From contig NZ_JAATOO010000008.1 in the NCBI RefSeq assembly GCF_011806575.1, positions 62,001 through 126,000 on the forward strand: a stretch of 64,000 nt of DNA. The letters run 5' to 3'. Below, in pieces: positions 35,620-43,991 of this stretch. Each line of letters starts with the position of its first letter. Positions within the stretch are counted from its first letter, which is position 1. Under the pieces are notes generated by a model. The model ran no database searches and was not told the DNA's origin. It worked only from the letters and a program-made list of their open reading frames with translations. The position numbers and the translations under genes were made by a program. This DNA comes from Vibrio hepatarius. Its GTDB lineage: Bacteria > Pseudomonadota > Gammaproteobacteria > Enterobacterales > Vibrionaceae.

Positions 35620-36150
35620 ATGGATCAACAAGTGAAACAACAGCGTCTGCAAGGGCGACTAGGCCCAGAAATTCAAGAGTTCCGTCAAGAGCGCCGTACC
35701 CTGCAACTGGCGACAGTGGATGAAGATGGTCGACCAAATGTCAGCTACGCCCCGTTTGTGCAAAACCAGGACGGTTACTTTGTGTTGATCTCTGAAATTG
35801 CCCGCCATGCTCGTAACCTGCAAGTTAACCCGAGCGTTTCTATTATGATGATTGAAGACGAAGGTAGCTCAAAGCAACTGTTTGCTCGTAAGCGCCTGAC
35901 GTTTGATGCGGTCGCGAAAGTCGTTGAGCGCGACAGCGAACAATGGAACCAAGTGATCGCGCAGCTAAAAGAGCGCTTTGGCGAAATCATTGACGGCTTA
36001 AGCCAGTTGCAAGACTTTGTGCTGTTCAACTTCAAACCAGAGCATGGTTTGTTCGTCAAAGGTTTTGGTCAGGCCTACCAAGTGTCAGGCGACGATTTGG
36101 TCGATTTTGTGCACTTGCAGGAAGGACACAAGAAAGCGTCCAATGCATAA
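35620..36150 (+). CDS. hutZ: HutZ, haem-degrading/haem-utilisation protein
   Basis: The 176-aa split-barrel protein of the pyridoxamine 5'-phosphate oxidase-like superfamily has RTLQLATVDEDGRPNVSYAPFV, YFVLISEIARHARNLQVNPSVSIMMIEDE, RKRLTFDAVAKVVER and a C-terminal KPEHGLFVKGFGQAY. The His in the C-terminal EHGLFV region fits the proximal haem ligand of HutZ. It takes haem from HutX and releases iron. CAGGAG precedes ATG 35620. A terminator follows. Confidence 0.93.
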   Translation: MDQQVKQQRLQGRLGPEIQEFRQERRTLQLATVDEDGRPNVSYAPFVQNQDGYFVLISEIARHARNLQVNPSVSIMMIEDEGSSKQLFARKRLTFDAVAKVVERDSEQWNQVIAQLKERFGEIIDGLSQLQDFVLFNFKPEHGLFVKGFGQAYQVSGDDLVDFVHLQEGHKKASNA

Positions 36151-36200
36151 ACCTGTGTAGTTAAAAAAGATTAACCGCTGCACGCGGTTGAGATAGACTC

Positions 36201-36227
36201 AAAAGGGCCAATTTAGGCCCTTTTTTG
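36201..36227 (+). terminator. Rho-independent terminator after hutZ
   Basis: AAAAGGGCC pairs with GGCCCTTTT around AATTTA, followed by further T residues. Confidence 0.92.
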
Positions 36228-36245
36228 CAATCTTAGGAGTTTGAT

Positions 36246-36767
36246 GTGAAACCAGTCAGTAAGGATCACGGCGAGATATGTTATCCATTTATCTATGAAG
36301 ACAGCCCGGTGTGCGATTTCGAAATCGCAGCGGATGAACTCTGTAGCCGGATTGGGCTGGTGCTAACCCAAGAGCTAGACCCAGTGTGCCGCGATATCCT
36401 GACTCGGGTTCAGCCTAACGTCTATCACCTGAATGGTTCGGTGCGTGGCAAGCTCGCGATTGAAGAAAAGGAGCTCCAAGAACTTTATCAGGATTACAAC
36501 CTGCTGCGAGATAAACTGGACGGTGGTTTCAGAGGGTTTATGCTACCGGGAGGCGATGCGGTTGCGGCAGAGTTACACCTTTGCCGCACTCAGGCGAAGA
36601 AAATTGTCCGCGCGTTAGTTGCAATCGAGCACTCAGGAAAACGATCGCCGGACGCTGTGTTATTTCGTTACGCTAACTTGCTTGCCAATGTCATGTACGC
36701 GCTTGCTTCTTATACCAACCGCGTGAAACAGGTACAGGAAGTGGAGTTTGTTAGCCGCAGTTATTGA
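36246..36767 (+). CDS. Divergent PduO-type cob(I)alamin adenosyltransferase-like protein
   Basis: The 173-aa, all-helical protein contains the region RGFMLPGGDAVAAELHLCRTQAKKIVRAL, which aligns by eye with the LPGG...A..LH.AR...RRAER core of PduO/MMAB enzymes. The usual N-terminal TRTGD(D/T)G loop is absent and RRAER is changed to KKIVR, so catalytic residues seem lost. It may be a non-catalytic cobalamin- or ATP-binding relative. The start is GTG 36246 with AGGAG 6 nt upstream. It is convergent and slightly overlapping with the dehydrogenase gene. Confidence 0.7.
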   Translation: MKPVSKDHGEICYPFIYEDSPVCDFEIAADELCSRIGLVLTQELDPVCRDILTRVQPNVYHLNGSVRGKLAIEEKELQELYQDYNLLRDKLDGGFRGFMLPGGDAVAAELHLCRTQAKKIVRALVAIEHSGKRSPDAVLFRYANLLANVMYALASYTNRVKQVQEVEFVSRSY

Positions 36768-37750
36768 GCGCACTCGCTCAATACTTGTGGGTTGGCAATG
36801 TTCTCTGGTTGTCCTTTCGCAAAACATGCCACGTTTTCTAACGCCCATTTAAAGTAAAGTTCATAACTGTTGCGCTCTACATAGCCAAGGTGTGGCGTCG
36901 CGACCACACTGGGTAACGTGAGTAGGGGCTGGTTGTATAAATTGGCTGGTTCTTGTTCGTGGACGTCTATTGCAGCACGTTTGCTCGGGCATTCCAGTAG
37001 AGTATTGTAGAGCGCGTTGGGCTCAATCAGTTCTGCGCGGCTGACGTTGAGCAGCAACGAATCCGTTTTCATCATATCTAGGTCGCGTTTGCTGACGATA
37101 TAACGCGTTGCGTCATTGAGGCGCAGGTTCAGCGAAATAACGTCGCAGCTTTGAAAGAAGGCTTGTTTACTCTCTGCAGCACGATGCCCGTCAGAGTAGG
37201 CTTTAATGCGTGATTGCTCACTGCCCCAAACCATCACATTCATATCAAACGCTTGTGCATAACGAGCAAGGCGCTGGCCTATCTTGCCGTATCCCCAAAT
37301 ACCTAGGGTTAAACCTGCCAACGTCCTACCTAAACCAAGTTGACCAGATTGTTGCCAACTGCCTTGCTTGAACTGTTCTATATACGCAGGAAGGTGTCGC
37401 ATTGACGCCATCAACAGCGCCCACGCAAGCTCGGCGGGTGCGGTCGGTGAACCAATTCCTTCGGCGACCGCAACTTGGTGCTGAGTGCAATCGTCTAAAC
37501 AAAGGTGATTACTGATTTTACCAGTTTGGCTAATGAGCTTTAGGTTGGGTAAGTGGGCGAGTAGCTGTGGCGTTATTTCAGTACGTTCGCGAATGAGTAC
37601 TAGCACATCAAATGGGAGCAATCTTGCAATCAAGAGATCTAAGTCGGTAACAGTATCGTTGAAAATGGTGACATCGTGCCCGTTCAGAATTGAAAAGCAG
37701 GAAAGTTGTCTAACTTGGTCTTGGTAGTCATCTAAGATTGCTATTTTCAC
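36761..37750 (-). CDS. D-2-hydroxyacid dehydrogenase family protein
   Basis: The 329-aa protein has a split catalytic domain and a central NAD-binding domain with LGIWGYGKIGQRLARYAQAF. The catalytic triad is visible as Arg in LLNVSRAELI, Glu in DVHEQEPAN and His in TPHLGYVERNSYELYF. It should reduce or oxidise a 2-keto/2-hydroxy acid. The exact substrate cannot be given from sequence; phosphoglycerate dehydrogenase-like enzymes of this length are common. The 3' end overlaps the end of the PduO-like gene by 7 nt. Confidence 0.9.
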   Translation of the reverse strand: MKIAILDDYQDQVRQLSCFSILNGHDVTIFNDTVTDLDLLIARLLPFDVLVLIRERTEITPQLLAHLPNLKLISQTGKISNHLCLDDCTQHQVAVAEGIGSPTAPAELAWALLMASMRHLPAYIEQFKQGSWQQSGQLGLGRTLAGLTLGIWGYGKIGQRLARYAQAFDMNVMVWGSEQSRIKAYSDGHRAAESKQAFFQSCDVISLNLRLNDATRYIVSKRDLDMMKTDSLLLNVSRAELIEPNALYNTLLECPSKRAAIDVHEQEPANLYNQPLLTLPSVVATPHLGYVERNSYELYFKWALENVACFAKGQPENIANPQVLSECAQ

Positions 37751-37778
37751 TTCTATTGTCCTTATTTTTCGAAGAATT

Positions 37779-38330
37779 TTAAAAACCAGAATTTGACTGC
37801 TTTAAAAATTCAATCTCTTCCTGAGTACTGACCCTTCCCAATATATCATTGCGATGAGGATAGCGGCCAAATCGGTCAATAATCACTTTATGTTTTAATT
37901 CAAAATCATAATTATTCTCTAAACCTGGTGCGCTAAACAGTTCTAGTGCTTTTTCGTGAATAATATTCGATTCACTATGCATAAAAGGCATATATAAAAA
38001 GCTCTTTTCTATCGTGGTGAGCTGTTTATCTATTTCAAGCGTGATCGCTTCTTGCGCTAAGGCTAACGCCATTGGATCTTGTGCGAACGCCTGTGGTGCA
38101 TTGCGGTAAACATTACGTGAAAACTGGTCAAGAATAATGATTTCGGCAAGGCGACCATGAGGTGTAACTCGCCACGCAAAAAGTTCTGATTTTTCAGCAT
38201 GCTTCAATAGTTCACCAAAGCGACTTTTGATGGTGCTATCTAACTGTTTTGAACCCGAGAACCAGTCTTGTGCGGTAAGCTCTTCAAACCAGAACTGCAG
38301 CACCGATTGCGGAGTGTTAGTGTCTCGCAT
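37779..38330 (-). CDS. DUF924 family protein
   Basis: The product is about 183 aa, starting at ATG 38330 (MRDTNTPQSV) with AAGGA 8 nt upstream; the frame extends 37 further codons that are unlikely to be used. The family pattern is clear: VLQFWFEELTAQDWF, then RLAEIIILDQFSRNVYRNAPQAFAQD, FLYMPFMHSES and RFGRYPHRNDILGR. It forms a TPR-like helical fold of unknown function. It lies 28 nt upstream of the dehydrogenase gene on the same strand, so they may be co-transcribed. Confidence 0.9.
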   Translation of the reverse strand: MRDTNTPQSVLQFWFEELTAQDWFSGSKQLDSTIKSRFGELLKHAEKSELFAWRVTPHGRLAEIIILDQFSRNVYRNAPQAFAQDPMALALAQEAITLEIDKQLTTIEKSFLYMPFMHSESNIIHEKALELFSAPGLENNYDFELKHKVIIDRFGRYPHRNDILGRVSTQEEIEFLKQSNSGF

Positions 38331-38501
38331 GTTGAATAATCCTTGGATAATTATCGATGAGATTCTAAGAATATAAACCAATCTGTGATAGACGTTAAGA
38401 ACTCGAACAAAGTTTTGCCTCGTGATGCGAAACTCAGTCAATTAACTATTCATGATATGAGCCTATTTAATAGCGTTGCGAATAACCTTTGTGTTTATAA
38501 G

Positions 38502-38515
38502 TGAAATACTATTCA
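38502..38515. promoter_or_regulatory. Single ArgR-box-like element upstream of arcC
   Basis: TGAAATACTATTCA matches 12 of 14 positions of the ARG-box core TGAATWWWWATTCA. No partner box is seen at the usual 21-bp spacing, so the call is weak. Confidence 0.3.
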
Positions 38516-38671
38516 GTTTATAAATTCATGCAAAAATATCCCAGAATATTCACGCCAAATTTAATAGATTTAAGTCACGATTTCCCAGCCAACAATTAAT
38601 TAATCTCTACTTCGACAAATTACAGAACATAATTTTTGGTTATTTTTATCCCATTTTTGGAGGATATGTTT

Positions 38672-39601
38672 ATGCGTATCGTATTAGCGCTGGGTGGCAA
38701 CGCACTTTTGGCTCGTGGTCAGGCTTTAACTGCTGAAAATCAAAGAGAAAACATTCAAAAAGCGGCAGAGAGTATCGCGGCAATCGCTAAGCAACATGAA
38801 GTTGTGATTGTACATGGCAATGGTCCGCAAGTTGGTCTGTTGATGGAACAAAATGCCGCTTATCAAGAGTACTCACCTGAAACGACGCCTTACCCAATGG
38901 ACGTTTTGGGCTCTCAAACCTGCGGTATGGTCGGTTATATGCTGCAGCAAGAGCTGAGAAACTGCGATGCGAGCTTAAACATTGCAACTTTGGTGACACA
39001 AACCCAAGTGAGCAAGAGCGATCCTGCATTTGCTAATCCAACTAAGTTTGTTGGCCCGGTATACAGTGAAGCGAAAGCCAAAGAAATGATGGCAGTGAGC
39101 GATAAAGTGTTTAAAGCGGATGGTGAGTACTACCGCCGCGTGGTGCCATCGCCAATGCCGCAAGACATTGTTGAAGTGCCTCAGGTAGAAACTCTACTGA
39201 CTGCTGGTAACGTAGTGATTGCGTGCGGTGGTGGTGGTGTGCCTGTTTGCATCGAGCAGGGCCGTAGTGTGGGCGTAGAGTGTGTTATCGACAAAGACTT
39301 AACTGCAGAACTATTGGCAGAGAAGATTAACGCCGACTTGTTTGTAATTCTGACTGACGGCTCAATCTACCGCAACTACGGCAAACCAGATCAAGCAGAA
39401 ATGAAAGTGGCAACGCCAAAAGGCTTGTCTGAATTCTCTTTCCCTGCGGGCTCTATGGGACCAAAAGTCGACGCGGTATGCAAATTCGTAGAATCGGGTC
39501 GTGGTGATGCAGCAATCGGTTCGCTATTTGAGCTTGATAAAGTGATCTGCAATGAAGCAGGCACGTTAATCAAGCAAGGCGAGGGTATTGAGTACTACTG
39601 A
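38672..39601 (+). CDS. arcC: Carbamate kinase
   Basis: The product is about 309 aa: RIVLALGGNALL at the start, VIVHGNGPQVGLLMEQNAA, SQTCGMVGYMLQQ, NVVIACGGGGVPV, the Lys of DKDLTAELLAEKI, and PAGSMGPKVDAVCKFVESG near the end. It makes ATP from carbamoyl phosphate, or the reverse. ATG 38672 is favoured because TTGGAGG ends 8 nt upstream; ATG 38666 is too close. No arcA or argF/arcB gene lies beside it in this window, so the usual arginine deiminase operon is not present here. Confidence 0.95.
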   Translation: MRIVLALGGNALLARGQALTAENQRENIQKAAESIAAIAKQHEVVIVHGNGPQVGLLMEQNAAYQEYSPETTPYPMDVLGSQTCGMVGYMLQQELRNCDASLNIATLVTQTQVSKSDPAFANPTKFVGPVYSEAKAKEMMAVSDKVFKADGEYYRRVVPSPMPQDIVEVPQVETLLTAGNVVIACGGGGVPVCIEQGRSVGVECVIDKDLTAELLAEKINADLFVILTDGSIYRNYGKPDQAEMKVATPKGLSEFSFPAGSMGPKVDAVCKFVESGRGDAAIGSLFELDKVICNEAGTLIKQGEGIEYY

Positions 39602-39608
39602 TGCATAA

Positions 39609-39634
39609 ATTGCCTCAGACCTTGATGAGGCAAT
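39609..39634 (+). terminator. Terminator-like hairpin after arcC
   Basis: ATTGCCTCA pairs with TGAGGCAAT around an 8-nt loop. It is followed by AAATTTAC rather than a T run, so termination strength is uncertain. Confidence 0.5.
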
Positions 39635-39649
39635 AAATTTACTCTCTCT

Positions 39650-39677
39650 AGGTATTGGCTTTTCATCGCCAATACCT
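39650..39677. promoter_or_regulatory. Perfect 10-bp inverted repeat upstream of the small Cys protein gene
   Basis: AGGTATTGGC (39650-39659) and GCCAATACCT (39668-39677) are exact inverted repeats with an 8-nt spacer. They lie 42 nt upstream of ATG 39719. There is no T run. It could be an operator or a leader hairpin. Confidence 0.45.
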
Positions 39678-39718
39678 ATAATTTGCGCTCTGTTACACCT
39701 ATGCTCCACAAGGTTATT

Positions 39719-40000
39719 ATGAGCGCAAACCTCAAACCTGATCGCGTTACTGCGATGCGTTCGATCATCGAACAAGTTAAAACAACACTTCCTCTCTACG
39801 CGCCAGAAACCTTCATTTGCGGTACCAAAGGTAATTGCACCGGATGTCCAAAGAAGCTACTTGAAATGGTGGACTCAGAGTTGAGTTATTGGGAATCGGC
39901 AATGGATCGCGGCATTACGCCACAGTTTGATGAGATACGCCGCTTTGGCAAGATGTGCACCAGCGTTAGACGCGGGTTGCAACGCAACGGTTTGCTTTAA
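39719..40000 (+). CDS. Small conserved-looking cysteine-containing protein, unknown function
   Basis: The product is about 93 aa and I do not recognise it. ATG 39719 has AAGG upstream. Three cysteines are clustered (FICGTKGNCTGCPKKLLEM) with a fourth near the end (FGKMCTSVRRGL), suggesting metal or redox binding. It is helical and lacks a signal peptide, so it is cytoplasmic. The stop overlaps, on opposite strands, the stop of the converging gene in TTTAAA. Confidence 0.7.
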   Translation: MSANLKPDRVTAMRSIIEQVKTTLPLYAPETFICGTKGNCTGCPKKLLEMVDSELSYWESAMDRGITPQFDEIRRFGKMCTSVRRGLQRNGLL

Positions 40001-40545
40001 ACCGTTGCTTTTTTAACAAAGTAAGGGTTGTCGAATTTCTTCGGATTGCCGAGTTCGGACATCACCAGTTTATTCCACAGTTTGGTGTCAAACTCTTCTT
40101 TGGTGATCGCTGGATAAAGAGTCTCTAGTTCTTCCATCGCCAGGCGAATAAACTGTTTCTTCTTAATTTGATTGTATTTCTTAGCCACACGATTGTGCTG
40201 GCTGATCCACTCTTTCTTAAACGCAATAAGCGCAGGTTCGGCTTGTTCCAGCGGCAATCGAGATAGGTAAATACGTTTGTACGACACCTTTCTGTCAATC
40301 ATGGTGCGCATCGCAGTCTGGATATACTTACCGTGATGGGTAATCGAAATATCGTTTTTATCAAAGAACTTGACGCACCAACCCGTCGGCAGAAAATCAG
40401 CCTTACGGTATTGTTGATTGCGGACAGAAATCGCCTGATGCATAACAAGATCAGAAGTGCCATTAAATGTCTGTTGCCATTTACCGATGCGGATTTGAAT
40501 CGCAGTCGGCAAGCGATAAATATTAGTGAATTTATCTTGATCCAT
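39997..40545 (-). CDS. Basic cytoplasmic protein of unknown function
   Basis: The product is about 182 aa from ATG 40545 (a TTG two codons earlier is also possible). It is rich in Lys, Gln and Tyr, with no signal peptide or transmembrane helix. A beta-rich N-terminal half (IQIRIGKWQQTFNG, ADFLPTGWCVKFFDKNDISI) precedes a basic helical part (QHNRVAKKYNQIKKKQFIRL). The charge and layout suggest nucleic-acid binding, but this is a guess. It converges with the small Cys protein gene. Confidence 0.65.
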   Translation of the reverse strand: MDQDKFTNIYRLPTAIQIRIGKWQQTFNGTSDLVMHQAISVRNQQYRKADFLPTGWCVKFFDKNDISITHHGKYIQTAMRTMIDRKVSYKRIYLSRLPLEQAEPALIAFKKEWISQHNRVAKKYNQIKKKQFIRLAMEELETLYPAITKEEFDTKLWNKLVMSELGNPKKFDNPYFVKKATV

Positions 40546-40778
40546 ATTCAAATACTTTAATCGTTGAAGAAACCAAAACGATAGAACTTAAGATGACGAA
40601 CAAAGTTATTATCTGAGTCGTTAATTGGATTGGAATGAGAATCCAATCGGCTATTCTAGTAAAAACAATGGTAAGTATCTATAGAGGAATTAACAAAAAA
40701 CGGTCAAATTTTGGCGGCTTAGTCTTACGTTGTAAGAAAGTGTAAGGCGTGATTACGTTGCTATTAGCATGTTTGCAT

Positions 40779-40812
40779 AAAGGCTTATTCATATATGTGA
40801 ATAAGCCTTTTA
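40779..40812 (-). terminator. Terminator hairpin after nadE
   Basis: AAAGGCTTATTCA pairs with TGAATAAGCCTTT around a short AT loop, 11 nt beyond the nadE stop on the minus strand. The T run is short. Confidence 0.65.
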
Positions 40813-40823
40813 ATCTACATCGA

Positions 40824-41651
40824 TTAATCGTAGATGGTTGGGATTGGCTGACGTTTGTGCTGAGTAATGGTGTAGATGTGGACTAGACGTTTAACTACGT
40901 CATCTGCCACAGGTTTCCCTTCTAGGAAATCATCAATTTGGTCGTAAGTCAGGCTCAGTGCGTCTTCATCGGCTTTTTGTGGTGCCAATTCTTCCAAGTC
41001 CGCAGTTGGTACTTTTTTCACCAGTAGTTCTGGTGCACCAAGCGTTGCAGCTACTTGACGAACTTGGCGTTTGTTCAAGCCAAACAGCGGTGCTAGGTCG
41101 CACGCGCCATCGCCGAACTTAGTGTAGAACCCCGTGATGTTTTCCGCGGAGTGGTCGGTACCCAGTACTAAACCGCCTACGTAACCCGCCACTTCATATT
41201 GAGCGACCATACGCGCGCGCGCTTTTACGTTACCTTTTACAAAATCGACTTTTGCTGGGTCTTGTGGAATAAGACCTGTGCCTTCCAGTGCGGTGTTGGT
41301 TGCCGCGTGAATGCCGTCTACACCTTGCTGAATATTGATCGATACAGAGTGCGTTGGCTGAATAAAGCTCAGGGCAAGTTGTGCTTCGTCTTCATCTTTT
41401 TGTTCGCCATAAGGAAGACGCACCGCGACGAACTGGTAACCGCCGCCTTGTTCTTCATTAAGTTGATCAACGGCCATCTGTGCTAAACGACCACAAGTGG
41501 TTGAGTCAACACCACCACTGATGCCAAGCACAACAGCTTTGCAGCCGGATTCCAGAAGTTTGCGTTTGATGAAATCGACACGACGGGTGATTTCAAAATG
41601 TGGGTCTATAGAGGGTTGTACACGCATTTCCTCGCGGATCAACTGTTCCAT
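40824..41651 (-). CDS. nadE: Ammonia-dependent NAD synthetase
   Basis: The 275-aa protein has the PP-loop [31 protein letters not shown], the [11 protein letters not shown] helix, [31 protein letters not shown] and [20 protein letters not shown]. It amidates nicotinate adenine dinucleotide using NH3, and the short form without a glutaminase domain is complete here. ATG 41651 has AAGGA upstream. It is divergent from a NadD-like gene, and the 179-bp shared region contains two dyads. Confidence 0.96.
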   Translation of the reverse strand: MEQLIREEMRVQPSIDPHFEITRRVDFIKRKLLESGCKAVVLGISGGVDSTTCGRLAQMAVDQLNEEQGGGYQFVAVRLPYGEQKDEDEAQLALSFIQPTHSVSINIQQGVDGIHAATNTALEGTGLIPQDPAKVDFVKGNVKARARMVAQYEVAGYVGGLVLGTDHSAENITGFYTKFGDGACDLAPLFGLNKRQVRQVAATLGAPELLVKKVPTADLEELAPQKADEDALSLTYDQIDDFLEGKPVADDVVKRLVHIYTITQHKRQPIPTIYD

Positions 41652-41706
41652 AATCTATCCTTCCTGCAAGCAATATAGTTTAAAATCTGTCAAAACGATG
41701 AGTCGC

Positions 41707-41752
41707 CTTAGGGTATAGCCTTTCCTAATCCAGTTAAGGGCGATATCCTAAG
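41707..41752. promoter_or_regulatory. Imperfect inverted repeat in the nadE/nadD-like promoter region
   Basis: CTTAGGGTATAGCC (41707-41720) and GGCGATATCCTAAG (41739-41752) pair at 12 of 14 positions across an 18-nt spacer. The site sits between two divergent NAD-pathway genes. Confidence 0.4.
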
Positions 41753-41788
41753 ACAACTGAGTCCTATGATACCTAAATGAATCGATTA

Positions 41789-41810
41789 GAAAACTGTGAT
41801 CACAGTTTTC
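41789..41810. promoter_or_regulatory. 22-bp perfect palindrome upstream of the nadD-like gene
   Basis: GAAAACTGTGA joined to TCACAGTTTTC is a perfect 11+11 palindrome ending 20 nt before ATG 41831. It has the CRP half-sites TGTGA/TCACA but no 6-bp spacer, so it is not a CRP site. An unknown operator or a leader hairpin is more likely. Confidence 0.55.
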
Positions 41811-41830
41811 ACTAACGTTTAAGGGAAAAA

Positions 41831-42343
41831 ATGAGCAAAATTGCTGTCTTTGGTAGTGCCTTCAATCCGCCAAGTCTTGGTCATAAGAGCGTAATAGAGT
41901 CACTTTCTCATTTCGATAAAGTCTTGCTTCTGCCAAGTATTGCTCATGCTTGGGGCAAAGAGATGTTGGATTACCCTTTGCGTTGCGAATTGGTCGATGC
42001 GTTCATTAGCGATATGGGTTTGGCCAATGTGGAGCGCTCAACGATCGAAGAGCAGCTCCACCAACCCGAACAAAGTGTGACTACTTTTGCTGTCTTGGAA
42101 GCACTTGAAGCGCAATACCCTCAATCAGAACTCACGTTTGTGATGGGGCCAGACAATCTGCTTAATTTTGCTAAGTTTTACAAGTCACAAGAGATCCTTT
42201 CACGTTGGTCAGTGATGGCATGCCCAGAGAAAATCAAGGTTCGCAGTACAGACATCAGGAATGCGCTTCGTTCCAAAAATGATATTACTCATTTAACAAC
42301 ACCTAAAGTTTGGCGTAAATTGGTCGAAAATAGTTATTATTGA
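41831..42343 (+). CDS. Nicotinate/nicotinamide mononucleotide adenylyltransferase-like protein (NadD family)
   Basis: The 170-aa nucleotidyltransferase has an N-terminal AVFGSAFNPPSLGHKSVIESL (GxFxPxxxGH) with a slight variant, FVMGPDNLLNFAKFYKSQEIL in the middle and KVRSTDIRNALRSK (the SSTxIR-type motif) near the end. It is shorter than housekeeping NadD (about 210 aa). It probably adenylylates NaMN or NMN, feeding NadE encoded divergently. AAGGG lies just before ATG 41831. A separate standard nadD elsewhere in the genome would make this a paralogue. Confidence 0.85.
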   Translation: MSKIAVFGSAFNPPSLGHKSVIESLSHFDKVLLLPSIAHAWGKEMLDYPLRCELVDAFISDMGLANVERSTIEEQLHQPEQSVTTFAVLEALEAQYPQSELTFVMGPDNLLNFAKFYKSQEILSRWSVMACPEKIKVRSTDIRNALRSKNDITHLTTPKVWRKLVENSYY

Positions 42344-42368
42344 GTGATTACACAGTTTAGGGGCGAAT

Positions 42369-42860
42369 GTGGTGCGTATTAAACTGATACCGCTATTAAT
42401 GTTGATGTCTGCATCGGCGCTTTCGTGCGAGATGTATCAGGTTCCTGACGATCAAAATGACTCAGTGCTGTTCCATTCTAACAGCGGTGTGTGTTACTCC
42501 CTCCTCAATGGCATCGAATATTCTGCCGATAAATACCAAGCTCGTTACTACTTGTTTGATCAAGAAGAAGCCGAAGAGACAGCCGGCTATTGGTCTGACT
42601 GGGTTTTGCAAAGCGACACCAATCCTATTTTCACTCAAAGCCTAGCGACCAGCTATGTTGGGCTTGGTGTGTGGGTGCCGAGTGAACTGGAAGATCGTTT
42701 GACCTATCTGCATCCAGAAGAGTGGTTATTAAGCCACGGTCTGCAACTTAGTCTTGGCTTTGGTAAGAAAAACATCGGTGAACCGCGTATGCGTCTTGAC
42801 TATCGTTGGCACGATAAGTATGAGGGTGATGTTATGATGCAGGTTGAACTCCCTTTCTAA
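42369..42860 (+). CDS. Exported protein of unknown function
   Basis: The product is about 163 aa with a signal peptide (IPLLMLMSASALSCEMYQ). The mature part has a short disulfide-prone Cys near the start and again at VCYSLL. It ends with alternating strands and a terminal Phe (MMQVELPF), which could be the last strands of a small barrel or an outer-membrane-associated fold. Start choice is between two adjacent GTG codons (42369, 42372). It lies 25 nt after the nadD-like gene and may be co-transcribed. I see no recognisable domain. Confidence 0.65.
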   Translation: MVRIKLIPLLMLMSASALSCEMYQVPDDQNDSVLFHSNSGVCYSLLNGIEYSADKYQARYYLFDQEEAEETAGYWSDWVLQSDTNPIFTQSLATSYVGLGVWVPSELEDRLTYLHPEEWLLSHGLQLSLGFGKKNIGEPRMRLDYRWHDKYEGDVMMQVELPF

Positions 42861-43084
42861 CCCTTCCACCATACGATTAGATACGAGTTTAAGCCAATGT
42901 CTAATTGCATGATTTTATTTAATTTATGCGAGAGAGCTAAGTATATTTACCTCAGTTTTGCAACCATGCCCAATGACTGACTGTTTATCCGTGACTCGCT
43001 CAATAGTTCTATTTTATTGCTATTGAAGTAGTACTAATGTGTCTTATAGTAATAAGTAGATTTCTCATTTAACTTTGTACAGGT

Positions 43085-43891
43085 ATGTTGGGTTTAGCCA
43101 AAAAATTGAATTGTGGGCTGGTGGGTTTGGTTGGGCTGTTATTCTCATTGCAGGGAAATGCTGTGCCAATCAAGCTGGATCTGTATACCCAAGAATTTCC
43201 GCCGTTACAGGTTGAAGTCGACGGCGAACCAGAAGGTTATGTCGTTAAGTTTATCGAAGCAGTCGTCGCTGACGCGGCTAAAACGGTGCCGATGGAAATC
43301 TCAGGTGTGCATTTTGTTCCTTGGAAGCGTGCAATCCGTACCACCCAAAGCCAACCCAATAGTCTGTTCTTTTCTATTTCCCGAACCCCAAATCGCGAAC
43401 AACAATTTATCTGGTTAGGCCAGGTTTCTCCGTATGAAGTCGCGCTCTATCGTCATAAAGATGGCCCTGACGTTAGTGCAACCAGCCTAACCGAACTCAA
43501 GGACTATCGCTTCAGCTCCCAGACCGCAAGCTCGTTTGAAGAGCTAACGAAAAAGCTCGGCATCAAAAACAATATCCCCGTCAGCTATGGTAAAGATGCC
43601 ATCCGTTTGCTAAGAGCTAAACGGGTCGACTTTGCTCCGCTTGTTACCGCGAGCTTCCATTATCGAATGGAAGAATACGGCTTTAATCCCAATGACTTCG
43701 TCGAAGTGATGCGCATAGAACAGCTTTGCAAAGAGCTGTGGCTGGTAACAGGCAAAGAAACGTCTCCCGAAGTTGTGGATGCTCTGGTGGAGAGTTTCAA
43801 ACGCTTAAAAGCAGAGGGCTTACTTGAAAAATTGATCAACGAGTATCACCCCAAAAGTGAGGTGATGACTCGGTATCGCGATAAGGTTTAG
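43085..43891 (+). CDS. Periplasmic solute-binding protein, amino-acid-type (SBP_bac_3)
   Basis: The 268-aa protein has a signal peptide (LVGLVGLLFSLQGNAVPI), then a two-lobe PBP fold: LYTQEFPPLQVEVDGEPEGYVVKFIEAV, VHFVPWKRAIRTTQ, LFFSISRTPNREQQFIWLGQV and FEELTKKLGIKNN. The W-x-R-A pattern and SRTPNR are typical of the Vibrio orphan family-3 binding proteins. There are no adjacent permease or ATPase genes, so it may be an orphan sensor partner. No clear Shine-Dalgarno precedes ATG 43085. Confidence 0.85.
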   Translation: MLGLAKKLNCGLVGLVGLLFSLQGNAVPIKLDLYTQEFPPLQVEVDGEPEGYVVKFIEAVVADAAKTVPMEISGVHFVPWKRAIRTTQSQPNSLFFSISRTPNREQQFIWLGQVSPYEVALYRHKDGPDVSATSLTELKDYRFSSQTASSFEELTKKLGIKNNIPVSYGKDAIRLLRAKRVDFAPLVTASFHYRMEEYGFNPNDFVEVMRIEQLCKELWLVTGKETSPEVVDALVESFKRLKAEGLLEKLINEYHPKSEVMTRYRDKV

Positions 43892-43991
43892 AAAGTTTTT
43901 AGCGGCTCCAAGTTTGGATGATCACGCTAGCCATAGACCAGTTTGTCACGTAGATCGAGATTTGGGCCACGAGTACCCAAAGTAAATGAAT

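Noticed and set aside
41789..41810. CRP site in the nadD-like upstream region
   Set aside because: TGTGA and TCACA are directly joined; CRP needs a 6-bp spacer.
43000..43026. TCAATAG/CTATTGA inverted repeat upstream of the solute-binding protein gene
   Set aside because: The stem is only 7 bp in AT-rich sequence with a long spacer, so it is not distinguishable from chance.
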